From assembly GCA_019925795.1 (NCBI GenBank), contig CM034306.1:46804758-46868757 (forward strand): DNA of 64,000 bases. The letters are read 5' to 3'. Shown here one piece after another: positions 9,525-21,177 of this stretch. This DNA is from Dendrobium chrysotoxum. Taxonomy: Eukaryota; Streptophyta; Magnoliopsida; Asparagales; Orchidaceae. The notes under the pieces are model-generated. The model had not been told where the DNA came from and did no database searches. It saw only the letters and a list, made by a program, of their open reading frames with translations. Position 1 is the first letter of the stretch. Each line of letters opens with the position of its first letter. The translations under genes and the position numbers were made by a program.

Positions 9525-11605
9525 TTAAAATCAGACTAGAACGACCGATTTAATTATTTGAACCAAGAATCAGTTGGGTAGTCAATCCAGTCAAACATGA
9601 TAACCACTTTAGCATTCGATTGTTCAAAATAAGAGTTAATTACCAGTTTGATCAAGTAACTGCCAAATCGATCATGGTTTCTAAAAAAAACTAGTTTATA
9701 TAATTGTTGAGCCATTTAAACAGTTTAACAAAATGATATATAATACTAATAAAATTATATATAATACTAATAAAATATTAAACTTATTGAACTTATTTAA
9801 ATTATATGAATTTTATTTTTTAATACAACAAGAATAACATCAAGCCTTTATCCCACTATTTGGGGACTGGTACATGAATCCTTTTTCTCCATTGTGTCAT
9901 ATTAAGAGTTAAATTCTCATTTAAATCTAATAAAGAAAGGTCATTTCTAATGATTTATAACCAAGTCTTTTTAGGTCTACCTCTATATTTCCTAACATAA
10001 TTCAAATCTAATACATCTACTTTACTAACCTGGTCATCGGAAGGTCTCCTTTTTATGTGACCAAACCATCTAAGGTGACTCTCTAATCTTATCTTCCACT
10101 GGAGTTACTCCAACCTTTTTACATATAAACTCATTTCATATCATATTTCTAAGAGTAAAGCTACTCATCCATCTGAGCATGCTCGTCTCTTTAACACTTA
10201 ATTTAATATTATGCTTCTCTTTTAATGGCCAACATTATTCACCATAAAGCATTGCAGGTCTAACCACTATCTTATAGATTTTTTCCTTAAGTTTGAGTGG
10301 GAATTTTTTATCACACAATAAACTTGATGCATTCATCCACTTCAACCATCCAACTTGAATTCTACTAATAATATCCCCTTATCTTTCACCAGCACCTTGA
10401 ACAATATATCCAAGATATCAAAAACATGTACTCTAATTATTGACTTGATCACCCAAAGTCATAATTCCCTCACTAGATCTATTATTACTAAAATTATACT
10501 CCATAAAATTATTTTTAGATCTACTCAAATGAAAGCCTTTAGACTCTAAGGTTGACCTCCATAATTCACATTTACCTTCAACTCCCTCTCTAGTCTTATC
10601 AACAAGAAGAATATCATCAGAAAAAAGCATACACTAGTGTACAACCTTGTGCAAATGTCTAGTGAGAACATAGATGACTAAAGAGAAAAGATATGCGCTT
10701 AAGGCTGATCCTTGATGTAATCCAACTAAAATGTGAAAATACTTGGTCAAGCCACCTTGTGTTTGAATACAAGTAACAACTCCTGCATACATATCCTTAA
10801 AGTTATAAATATAAGCATCATTAACTTCTTTCTTTTTTAGAACTCTCCATCGCACTTCTCTTGTAATTTTATTTTTTTAATAATAAGAATTAAATTCCTC
10901 TAATAAATTTTTCTAGAGAAGTGCCCGCTAAGTATTCTCACATGACTCCACCACTATATATATGTGAGTTCCTAACATATGTAAACCTAAAATTCTATAT
11001 AAGTGATACTAAAAGAAAGTTCCCTAGTGATTTGAGACTACATAATTATAGGAAAGTTATTAAGTTCACAGCACATATGCTATATATTTTTAAATAGATT
11101 ATTTAATTATTTTTTTTATAATTAGAGTAATATTTATTTTTTTAGTTAATAATACTTAATTAATTATGTACTAAAAATTAATTATTTATCAATTTATTAA
11201 AGATAAATGATCTAACATGAATTATATATAGATTCAAATTTATAATATGTACTTGGTATATAATTTATAAGTGTAAATTATTTCTAAACATATAATATAA
11301 ATTAGTAATAATTTATATTTTTTTATATGTCAACTAATTTTTTATCAAATATGAATCAAATTCTAAATGGTAAGTTTTTAATTTAAAATTATAGAAAATG
11401 TTACTTTTGTATGAATTATGTTTATTTTTTATCATAATTTTTTATTATTGCATAATAATTATATTATTATTAAATCATTTTGATATTATTTAATTTATTT
11501 TAATATTAATTATATCATTTGATTCAACACTCACTTTAAAACTAATTAAACCATTAAACCTTGAACATCTTTTTTTGATTCCATGTCTAGTCTTATTTTC
11601 ACAAC
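9525..11605. mobile_element. Possible non-autonomous inverted-repeat element, about 2.1 kb, with an RTE remnant inside
   Basis: The left end carries AAAATCAGACTAGA (9527-9540). The right end carries TCTAGTCTTATTTT (11586-11599), whose reverse complement matches it at 13 of 14 positions. Similarity continues weakly inward through a TTGAACC / TTCAAGG block. The interior is AT-rich apart from the LINE remnant at 9840-10860. Target duplications are not clear and the element is old. It could also be a chance inverted repeat. Confidence 0.35.
9840..10860 (-). pseudogene. RTE-like LINE reverse transcriptase remnant
   Basis: Minus-strand fragments line up in order with a common plant RTE-type reverse transcriptase. 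They are HQGSALSAYLFSLV (10760-10690), then CMLFSDDILLVDKTREGV (about 10630, catalytic F/YxDD box present as FSDD), then LESKGFHLSRSKNNFMEY. Past stops come YLGYIVQ, LKGKFY-like, LRWM and WFGHIKRRP (about 10050). It lacks the endonuclease and the first RT motifs, and frames break several times. A second remnant of the same family lies at 38745-39480, and there the order is interrupted by a MITE. Confidence 0.8.
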
Positions 11606-12579
11606 CTTGACAAGATTAGTTCATTGAAATAGAGAGATAAGAAGGAATTATATTAAATTAATATTATATTATTATTACATCATTTACTTTTGAGATAAGA
11701 AGGGAAGCAACCATCATAACAACTTTCTCGTGACTAAAAAAAGCGCCTTCATCCTGCTTGCATCTAAGTATAACTACATGAAAGCTCCCACCCAAGGAGC
11801 CCTCAACTCAACCTACCATGACTAGTCGATTAGTGAGTTCATCTACTTAGCATTCTCAATTTATTTGCCTTCTTTTATAGGAGATCCAAGCCTCATAGTA
11901 GGTCACTAGCAGCTCCTAAACAAACCTTAACATCATGCACCCTTTGCTTGGTACTCACTCATAGACTCACCCCTCATACTCAACACTACTAAACTTGCCA
12001 AAACATATTCAACAATACTAAACTCATCAAGTACACACTCGACACTATTGAGCTCGCCCAAAGGTTGATCTTCAAAGCTCTACAACCCCTACTCTTCCTC
12101 GATCAATCAGAAGGCAACATGTGTCCAGGGTAGCATATATAGCATTGTATTTTTTTGGGCGTATCCATTCCTATAGCCCTCATAACCTTATAAATGAAGG
12201 GCAAATAAGAGAATTTTAGGACTTATTCTTTTGGCTAATTTTGTACTTATTATTACCTTTATTTAGCATATATCTCTCCATCCATTCTCATGTAGGTTTT
12301 GTAATAACCATAAGACCCTCATGCATGTGCATCATCTATATGAATGAGTATGTGTGAGTGTGCGTGTGTGTTTAATATCTATTAAACTTTAATTAAAAAT
12401 TTTTTCATGCATGAAAATCTTTGTGAGAGAACTTTGACATTTTGCTCATGATTGCAGTGGCATTGTCCTCTCTGTTAGAGTGTTGTGTCTTGGTGAGCGC
12501 ATCAGTGCTAATTCCTCTATTTTATAGTTATTTGAGATAGTGCTAGGGCACTAGGGTCTCAAGCACTATGGCGCTGGAT

Positions 12580-12581
<2 letters not shown>
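11606..12581. other. No gene recognised
   Basis: AT-rich sequence with a CT/CA-rich part at 11750-12130 where ACTCATC-, CTCACTC- and ACACTAC-like words recur loosely. No protein signature or terminal repeat was found. Confidence 0.5.

Positions 12582-12660
<79 letters not shown>
12582..12660. repeat. (AT)n microsatellite
   Basis: About 39 uninterrupted AT dinucleotides lie just upstream of the LINE that starts near 12670. Confidence 0.97.
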
Positions 12661-12664
<4 letters not shown>

Positions 12665-12803
12665 ATTCTACTATTACATTAATATTCCAAAGCCTCTCCA
12701 AATCCCCCCATTGTATGCCTTAGCCGAGAATAGTGTGGGAGGATTTCATTTGTCTAATTTTTTTCTCTCTCTTATTTGGTTCTTATGAGAGAAGCTCTGG
12801 GTT

Positions 12804-14849
12804 ATGGTGGGGGGTGATCGTCGGTCACCCTCTCGCCACCATGATCGGAGCGATGGAGGGAGGATTTTGGATGGTGGGAGTGGGTCTGAGGAGGATGTTG
12901 GTCATGGTGCATGCTTTCAGGATGGTGGGGTTTCAGGTGAGAAGCATTTCTTGATTGGAGGTTTTGGGAGTGTTAAGGTTGCTGATCAGATGGTTGTTAT
13001 AACGTGCTCACCGATGGAGGTGATGGATGTGGAGCACATTAGCATGAATTCTATTCCTCCTGAGGAAAGAGATATGAAGGATGTCGAGATGGAGGGCTCT
13101 GTGAAGATAGATCTTGTTCATTTGGGATTTATGGAGAATCATGACCTTATTAGAGTTTGTAAGGGCTTGGAGGTGCAGGATCTGTCTGGAATCAAGATTC
13201 TGGTTGGGAGACGGGAGAATTAGGGCGGGAATAATCGCCAAGAATTTTTGGCGCGAAATGGTGTTTTGAATTTTTCTTTGAATTTGGAGAGGCGGGAAGC
13301 TGATCGTATAGTGATTACGTGTAGAATGAAGCATGAGGAGAAGAGGGATGATAAGGGAGTGGGCTATGATTGGGTCAAGAATAGGGATAAGGGTAAAATG
13401 GTGGAAGGGTTTGTGAGCAAATCTTCTTAATTCCCTTCTTTACAGGAAACAGTCGAAGGCACCAGGAAGAACATTAGGGTGAGGTTGGAGCCTGAAGGGA
13501 CTAGGGTCATTGGGGGAGTCTTGCGGAACCCTAGGGAAGTTAATAGGGCATGGGGAAAGCCTAGACATGTCCCATTTATTTTGAAAGAAGATATGAAAGA
13601 ATTCATTCGGAAGGATCGTCTTGTTTCTCTGAATTTGGATAAAGTTAGGGCTAATGTGGAGAAGTTAGGGAAAGCATTAGTGGGAAGGCTGCTTGGTAGA
13701 AGACTACCATTTTGGGTAGTGCAAAAGAGCTTGAGAGGAAATGGGGTCACCTTGGCATCTCTCAGATTACACTGATGGGAATGGATTATTTCATTTACTG
13801 GTTTTAAATAGAGGAGGCTCAAAATAATGTGCTGATCAGAGGGCCTTGGTTTGTGGCTAGTCAAATTATTGGGGTGGACAGATGGACTCCAGGGTTTTCC
13901 AAGAATTCCATGATGGTTTCTCTTCTTGGATTTGGTTAAGATTTTTGAATCTACCATTATAATACAAGGATCATGATAATCTGGCCAGGTTGGCTACTCT
14001 GGTTGGAGAACCCTTGCTGATGGATGCTAATACGAGCTAGTGGGGGAGATGTTCCCATGCCAGAGTTTGTGTTAGAATTGATTTGGGTAAATGGCTACAT
14101 AAAGGAAGTTGGGCATAAGGCTTTGGAGGGAGATCCTTCCAACCTATTGAATATGAAGGAATTCTCGTTATTTGTAATACATGTGAAAAATTAGTCATAG
14201 AGAGGAGGTTTGTAAGGAGCCAGGCAGAAATGCTACAGACGTTGGGACTAATGTGGATGGTTTGGTGGGGAGAAATGAGGTGAAAATTGTTAGTGATATT
14301 CTTAAAAAGAATGCAAATCCTGTTATTCTGGATAGTTGTATGTTCCAAGGAGAAATTATTTATAAATTGGATGATGATGTTGGGAGCTGGATGGTGGTCA
14401 CGAGGAGAAGAGGAAGAAACAACAAACTGGGGAAGGCCATTAAGGATGTTGTCAATAGTCATGTTTGGAGGGAAATTTCTAAGGTAAATGTGGAGAAGAC
14501 AGATAAGAATAAGGGCAATATAGTTGATGATTCTGATAGAAAGGTTGATGGCCAATCGGTGACTGATGCTCTTCTGGTTAGTATGAAGGAAAGGAAAGCT
14601 CATCATTTGGAAACAAAGTTCATTGATATAAAGAACATGAGGAAGGTTATTAATAGTAAGTCTTCTGCTCTTAAACCTACTCCTAAGGCATTGACTACTT
14701 CGGGTAGCAGGTCTAGCAAAATAGGAGGTTCTTATCTAAAGAGGAAGAAAGGAGTGGTCGATAGTGTTATGCTGACTAAGGATCTAGTCAATAATGGTTC
14801 TTTTAATGATTTGCCCCGGCATGCTATTTCTGATAGCAAGATAAACTGA
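12804..14849 (+). pseudogene. LINE ORF1 (DUF4283), broken
   Basis: Segments at 12804-13223, 13248-13430, 13479-13775 and 14253-14849 give a leader region, the DUF4283 core and a basic Lys/Ser-rich C-terminus. Core landmarks are a RLLGRRLPFW block near 13690, IRGPWFVASQIIGVDRWTPGF near 13830-13900 after a stop, and HARVCVRIDLGKWL near 14055-14095. The zinc knuckle expected at 14130-14200 is damaged (VICNTCEKL only). The protein would bind LINE RNA. Several stops and frame changes separate the pieces. Confidence 0.75.
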
Positions 14850-15055
14850 GCTGGTGCTTCTATTTTAAAGGATAAGAAAAAGAAGATAGCTAGTGTGCCA
14901 TTAGCTGAAGAATTAGAGAGTCTTGGCCTGATTGTTGATTTGCCCTAGTTTAGATTTGGTAAGATAAGAAATGAGGTTGACAATTGCTTGGAAGATTCTG
15001 AGAATGGTTTGTTAACTGGATCGATCGACGGGGACGTGTCCCCTTTGGTTAATCA

Positions 15056-15730
15056 ATGACAAACATACTTTGTTGGAATTATAGGGGAGCTCGCAAGGCT
15101 ACGACGAGCAATTATCTAAGAAGCTTAGTAGGGGACAATAATGTGAATGTTATTAGATTGGTGGAGACCAAAGTAGAAGGGTTCAGTGGAAGCGATATGG
15201 ATAAGCTGATTGGTAGAGGTTGGAAATTTGAATTTCAGCCTTGTGTTGGGAAGGCAGGTGGTATTATTTTGCTATGGAAGGATGGGATGGTTTCCTTTCA
15301 GAAGAAGCTACTATCTCAACAATGCTTGATGGGTAATATCCAGAATGCTGATGGATTCTATTGGGAGATTGCTGTTGTGTATGCCAACAATGAGAGAAAG
15401 ACTAGAAGGAGTTTATGGGATGACATTTCTGGGCAACATGACACTAATATGCCACTTATGGTTTGTGGTGATTTTAATTGTATTCTATCATAAGATGAGA
15501 AGAAAGGTGGTAACCTGTTTAAGCATTCCCTTGCTGTTTATGAGATGGAGGAATTCATGGTTATGAATGATTTGGTAGACCCTAGTTTTGTTGGCCCGGC
15601 TTTTACTTGGACCAATAGCAAAGAGGGAAGAAGTAAGATCTAGTGTAGGCTGGATCATGTTTTGGTGAGCTTAAGTTTTTTGAGTTCATTCCAGAATTTG
15701 TTGGTTAAGCACCTTATTCAGGTTGCCTCT
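15056..15730 (+). pseudogene. LINE AP-like endonuclease domain
   Basis: The frame opens with ILCWNYRGARKATTSNYLR, the catalytic Asn motif at the start of ORF2 endonucleases. It continues with VIRLVETKV (metal-binding Glu), GGIILLWKDG, MPLMVCGDFNCIL (GDFN motif) and, beyond a TAA at 15491-15493, FTWTN and RLDHVLVS, ending at VASDHCPIIC (SDHxP) near 15725-15755. This enzyme nicks the target DNA. All main motifs survive, but a stop, a TAG near 15642 and a frame change break the domain. Expression as one protein is not possible. Confidence 0.85.
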
Positions 15731-17790
15731 GATCATTGCCCAATCATTTGCTGTGTTTTGGGAAGTAACAGAAGAAGTTCAGCCTGTATAAAATTTAAAG
15801 ATGTTTGGCTTGCTTATCCGGTTTCTTGGAGGATTGTTCTAAAGCAGTGGGGCATCGTTGATGCTGGTTCTGAGATGTATAAATTGAAGGAAAAATGTAG
15901 AAGGACACTCAGGTCTCTTTTCTTTTGGAGCATGAACAAGTTCAGAGAAATTAAGAAGAAGAAGAAGGATCTTAAGGGAGATATTGCACTTTTGCAACAA
16001 TTGGAATGTGGTGGAAGTGGCCTATCTGATAATCAAGTGGTTGATTTGAGAGAGAAGGTGCATAAGTTCAATGGGTCTTTGGCAAGGTTGATGAGCTGGT
16101 GGAAACAAAGAGCAAAAATCAAATGGATGAAAGAAGGAGATGGGAACACTCATTTCTTCCATATTGTGGCATCGGCTCGTAGAAAGCTGAATCGAATAAG
16201 AGAACTGAAAACTTCCGGGGGGAAGTTACTCATGATAATGAGGAGATTAGGATCATCATTTTTTATTTTTTTAAAACTAAAATGGGATGGACAAGATATT
16301 GTTGGTGAGGGTTGGCCATCATTGACTAAGCATAAAGAAGTTGTTGACAGCTTTGTTGAAGCCCTGGACAGAGATGTATCTGAGGAAGAAATTTGGGAGG
16401 TTGTTAAGTCCTTTGGTAAAAACAGAGCTCCAAGAAGAGATGGGATCACTGCTTCTTTTTTAAGAATTTTTGAAGCATTGTTGGAGAGCAGGTGACAAGA
16501 GCCTGCTTGGAATTTCTTAGCACTGGGGTTATGTTGGAAGATTGGAAAGAAACAGTGATCATTTTAATTCCTAAGGTTGCTTAACCTGATCACTCGTCTA
16601 AGCTAAGGCCTATTAGCTTATGCAAGATAATATATAAAGTTGTCGCTAAGGTTATTGTGAACAGACTTAAGCCGGTTCTTCCCTTGATTATTTTAGAGGA
16701 GCAGGCTGCATTTGTTCCTAGGATATCCATTTCAAATAGCTACATTATTGCCCAAGAGGTAATCAATAGATTTAAAGTTTCTACTGCTAAGAATGGGATG
16801 CTTGCATTGAAGATTGACATGGAGCAAGCGTATGATAAGATGAGTTGGGATACTTTGGAGTTGACTGAATGGATTACTGCTGGGTGTGGTTTTAGGCAGA
16901 GGTGCCCTTTATCACCCTACTTATTCATCCTCTGATCGGAATTACTATCCTTGATTTTGCAACAGAAGAAGCAGTTCATAGGGGTGCCAATTTTGATGAG
17001 GGGACCTATGGTCTCATGGTGATGATATTATTGTATTTGTAGGAGTTTCTAAAGCAGCAATTTAGATTATTACCAATACTTTACATGAGTATTACTCTTG
17101 GTCGAGGCAAAGGATCAATCAGAGGAAGTCTGTGGTGTTATTTAGCAAGGGAACATCAGACTGGAAGAAAAAGAGGTTTGCTTTGCTAATTGGCTTCAAG
17201 AAGGTTGAGGAGATTGACTACCTTGGCATCAAGATGTCTCTAAGAAGACTAGACAGATCAAATTTTATTGGAATTTTTCAGAAGATGAGATCTTGTGTGA
17301 TGGCTTGGGGGATTAAGCTATTATCATTTGCTGGAAGGTTGACGTTAATAAATGCATCTCTCATGCCTTCTCTAATGTATGCTATGACTCACTCCCTGAT
17401 GCTTTAGGCTATGCTGATGGAAGCTGAAAAGATTGCTAGATCATTTCTTTGGGATAAAAGAATTGATAAGAAAGTGTTGCATTATGCTGCTTGGAAGGTG
17501 GTTTGTAGACCCATGAAGTTGGGAGGCTTCGGTATTCATGCATCTTCTAATTGGATATGGCCTATTAGAGCCAAACTGACTTGGAATTTCCTATCTAAAC
17601 CTGAAGGGATGGTTTGGAAATGTCTAAATGCTAAATATGGAGCAAGGCCTTTGGATAGGAATGCTAAAAGGTATGATTCTACATCTTGGAAAACTATTTG
17701 TGATGGGGCGGATTGTTTGCAAAAGAGCATTAGATGGAAGGTTAGTAATGGGGAATCCATTGATGTCCTAAATCAGGTGTGAATTTGGGA
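15731..17790 (+). pseudogene. LINE reverse transcriptase, internal deletion and altered YxDD box
   Basis: Landmarks in order are a linker with KIKWMKEGDGNTHFFHIVAS near 16115-16170, SFGKNRAPRRDGI (GKNxAPGxDG) near 16415-16445, VIILIPKV, KLRPISLCKIIYKVVAKVI near 16600-16655, EEQAAFVP, and LALKIDMEQAYDKMSWD near 16803-16850. Then FRQRCPLSPYLFIL follows directly, where the family normally has about 50 more residues. The catalytic box reads SHGDDIIVF near 17015-17040 instead of Y/FADD. The downstream thumb region (EIDYLGIKMS, WGIKLLSFAGRLTLI, RSFLWD, LGGFGI) is recognisable. Several stops occur. The domain would make cDNA from LINE RNA at the nicked target. Confidence 0.85.
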
Positions 17791-17932
17791 TAAATCAGAG
17801 AATGATTGACCCACCTTTAGGGACATGGGGAGGTTGGAAGAGATGAAGGTGTCTCAATTAATTGCACTAGATGGTTGTTGCGATAGAGCCTGGTTAAGGA
17901 CCTGTTTGGGGTGATTATGGGGGAAATGATTC

Positions 17933-18420
17933 GTGAGATTCCTATTCATGAGGAAGAGAATGAAGACAGCTTGGAGCTTATCAAAGCTCCAATTAGTAGA
18001 TCAATTTCTTCTATTATTTATAGGGAGCAATTCAAGCTGGACGAGAATATGGTGGTTGACATTTACAAGCTCAAATTTGGTGGTTGACATTTACAAGCTC
18101 AAATTACTCCCTAGAGTTAGATTTTTTTGGTGGAGAATGTATAAAGGGATTATCCCCACGGAGAAATGCCTGCTTAAACTAGGACTACAAAGTGGGATGG
18201 GGTGTCCATTTAATTGCCAAGGTATGGAAGATTTAACACATGTATCTGTGGAATGTATACAGACTAAGCTGGTTCTTGAGACTCTCGAGAAGTGGGGATT
18301 CGTTTTGCCTAAGTTCAAGAACTTTCAGGAGCTGCAGAAGAAAATTGGTAAATGCAATAAAAAGGAGGTTTCTTGGGTTGTTTTGTATTGTAATGTGGTA
18401 TTCTTATGCTGGATGAATGG
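17933..18420 (+). pseudogene. LINE ORF2 C-terminal zinc-binding region (zf-RVT type)
   Basis: The block RVRFFWWRMYKGIIPTEKCL followed by GCPFNCQGMEDLTHVSVECI matches the zf-RVT region that follows RT in plant LINEs. A short direct duplication, GGTTGACATTTACAAGCTCAA at about 18053 and 18079, lies just before it. The frame from 17933 is open to 18607, but its join to the RT frame is broken. Confidence 0.75.
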
Positions 18421-18567
18421 GACTAATAAAAAACATGGTAATGCTTATTCCTCCCCTCTTATGACTGCTGGTAATGCAGTGGAGATGCTACATCAGAGGA
18501 AGTGTTACTATTTTTTGGAGCACTGGGACTCCATTCAACCTTTTGGGTTGTCTTCTTGCTCATGGTG

Positions 18568-18588
18568 CCCCCCCCCCCCCCCCCCCCC
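18568..18588 (+). repeat. 21-bp C homopolymer
   Basis: The run sits in the Pro-rich linker between the zf-RVT and RNase H domains. Related LINEs usually have a few Pro codons here, so the run looks like an expansion of a short Pro tract. Confidence 0.95.
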
Positions 18589-18589
18589 T

Positions 18590-19120
18590 GAATTGGCTGA
18601 AACTTAATGTTGATGGAGCTCTTCATGGTAACAATACAAGTGGTGAATGGTGGTTCGGAACAGACAAGGTAATCTTTTGTTAGCAGCTAGCTGGAGTATT
18701 GTGCATTGGGATAATCTGTAAGTGGAGTTGACTGTATTGAAATACATCAGAAAGATTGTTGATAGAATGATGAAGGGAATGCAAGGTATTTTGATTGAGG
18801 GAGATAATGCAAGCATTATGATGCATATGCAAAAAATGTGCAAGGAGCCTAGGTAGAAGGATAATGCTAAGGATGGAGGTGATCATAATTGGATAAAGTT
18901 GTTCAATATGGTAGTTTTTGTGCATAGACCGAGAGAAAATAATAAAGTAGCACATTATTGTGCCCAAAAGGCTATGGAAGGGCATTTTTTGTGGAAGTAT
19001 ATAGAAGGGAATTCTTTGTATTTGCCTCAAGATTTTTTAAATATTCTTGAGGAAGATTGTTTGCCTAGTTTGGTTCCTCCATATGTGCCATTTTTGGCGG
19101 TCTTTTGTTTTGTTTCTTGA
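18590..19120 (+). pseudogene. LINE terminal RNase H (RVT_3 type)
   Basis: The start WLKLNVDGALHGN has the first catalytic Asp of plant LINE RNase H. The end NNKVAHYCAQKAMEG (about 18937-18980) is the usual C-terminal helix with the conserved His. A TAG near 18681 and another near 18855 break the domain. In plants this domain was acquired by LINEs and is thought to remove the RNA template. Confidence 0.75.
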
Positions 19121-19200
19121 TTGATGTAACCTTCTTTTGATTGCAATGAAGAGAATGTCCAAGTATGCCTTAGCCGGTAAGGAAAAGGAGAAGAGGGAAG

Positions 19201-20820
19201 AGTGGATAGATAAAGCAAGATTTAGGCTGGTATTTTTTGTCTCTCCAATTACAAAAATTAAACCTATCTTTTATTTTAATGATTTTGCTTCTTGTCTATT
19301 TTCTCTCCCCCATGAATTTGATAAAAATAATATATCTCACAATCTAGATAAATTTCACCTTGTAACTTTTGATATGTTATAGATATGAATATTCTATATA
19401 TTTTGATATAATCATATGGTATTTTTACCAATTTGTTTGAAAAATATTGCATTCCACATATTTGAATGAGTATGCAGACTTTAATAGAAATTGTTATAGT
19501 TGATAAAAAGCTTCTAAATGTTAATAGAAATGGTATATATGAATATTTTTCTAATATTTTATAATCCATGCACTCCACTATAACATCGTATTAGTAACAT
19601 GCTTATGCATTGAAATTAAATATTAATATTGCATGCATGAGTTGAGATATGTTAATATTCATATTTGGTTTGCCTAATATGAAATATATGTGGTGCAATG
19701 TAAGTAAGAAAGAAAGGTTAGTTTGACATGATTCAAGTTGGTGGAGATGTCTCTATATAGCAGTGGAAGAAAATGGGATGTTCTTAATAGTGGTTTAGTG
19801 GTGTTAACCCATCCATTATATGTAGAGAGATTAGTAGATATGACATGATATAAAAATGATAGCTAACAGGCAAGGGGTGATGTCTCGTATATGATGCCAC
19901 CTGACTATATGATATTATATGATACCCTACCCTGATATGATTGGGATGGGGAAAACAACACAAATGAACTAGATATCTTGACTTGCATAGTATATTATAT
20001 GAATAGGAATGCATAGATTTTATAAATGTTTACCACAAGACAATATAATATAGTTGATAATACATACTAAAGATATATGATGCGAATATATGCATATGAT
20101 GTGCTCTTTCATGATATGATTCACATGATGCTTTAATTATAGTACAATACATGCATAGCATTACATGATGTGAATAATAACTCCTTTATGTGTATGGAAA
20201 CATTTAATATAATAGAATAACATTAAATTTATATACATAATATACTAAGTATAGAAAAACATGTATGAGTATAATAAGCATAGTAACCTATTCCTTATAG
20301 TTTTTAAAATGTCTATAAAAATTTTGTTTGCAATTTATTTGACATATATCTATATGTTTAAATGATATTAACAAGCATGTATATTATTCAAATGCCTTGT
20401 ATTGATGCAGTGATAGATTTTGGTAACCTACTGAGCTATTAGCTCATTATGTGGTTTCTAAGTTTCAAGGAAGGGTAAGGAGCCGAAGGAGTAAGGCTGT
20501 TAATTTGATAGGTGATTTTTTTTATTCTATTATAGGTGATTTTTGTGATCATGATAGATGCATTTTGCTATTAAAGAATAATGGAAATTCAAGGTTTATG
20601 TGTATACTTTTTGGGACATGAATTATATATATATGTTTTGGAAATGATGTATAGGTTTATATATGATGTTTCTACTATATTTTCTATAAATAGATAGATT
20701 TAACAGCTTTGTGTGTTCATTAGAAGACAAAAAATTTCACCAAAATAGATCTTTGGGTCGCTCACCCTAACATATTATAATATATTCTATTACAAGTTAT
20801 ATTGGGTTGGGTTGTGACAA
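19201..20820 (+). other. AT-rich sequence; its second half resembles a decayed chromovirus LTR
   Basis: No gene is seen. From about 19790 there are ATGATATG-rich stretches, then CTACTGAGCTATTAGCTCA with TTTCAAGGAAGGGTAAGGAG (about 20430-20480), and GGTTGTGACAAGTTTG at 20811-20826. These features occur in plant chromovirus LTRs read on the plus strand. The block at 20430-20480 also resembles 41007-41075. No paired LTR or primer site supports it, so the boundaries are not given. Confidence 0.35.
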
Positions 20821-21177
20821 GTTTGAGGTCATCCAGTCATAGAGTTAGCGTACTAGTATGGTCATGTGTCATCCACAAAAAAAAAAAAAAAAAGATTCAA
20901 TATCCTATAAGGTGTGGCAAAAATAGATCAATGCTAGTGACAAGAAGATAAGTTCTTCTCAATGAGCAGAGCGACACATAACCTTCACTGAATATTGAGA
21001 ACCCTAGTTACATCATTTGTCAATATCTTATAGAGATGGAAGAAAAATTGATAAGTTTTATCCAAAACACCCTTGGAGAATTGTAAGGGTGAGTGCAAAG
21101 GGATGGTACCCATAAGGGTTCTTCTGACTCAACAACACATCATAGGAGACCTGATAGTAGAGTGTTGACCTCCAGCC
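20821..21177. other. Short flank between LTR-like DNA and the Tekay element
   Basis: This holds a 17-A tract (20877-20893) and no recognisable coding segment. It may belong to whatever the Tekay element inserted into. Confidence 0.4.

Larger units (their letters stand above)
12670..19200 (+). mobile_element. L1-like LINE, nearly full length, degenerate
   Basis: The domain order on the plus strand is DUF4283 ORF1 (to about 14850), AP-type endonuclease (from 15056), RT (about 15730-17400), zf-RVT type C-terminal region (to about 18420) and a plant-specific RNase H (18590-19010). This is the L1 clade layout of plants, about 6.5 kb. Every domain contains stops or shifts, and part of RT is deleted. 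Both termini are estimates: the 5' side abuts the AT microsatellite, and no clear poly(A) was found after 19120. It is a dead copy. Confidence 0.85.

Noticed and set aside
20877..20893. A-run as the poly(A) tail of a LINE or processed gene
   Set aside because: No coding or LINE 3' sequence precedes it and no target duplication flanks it.
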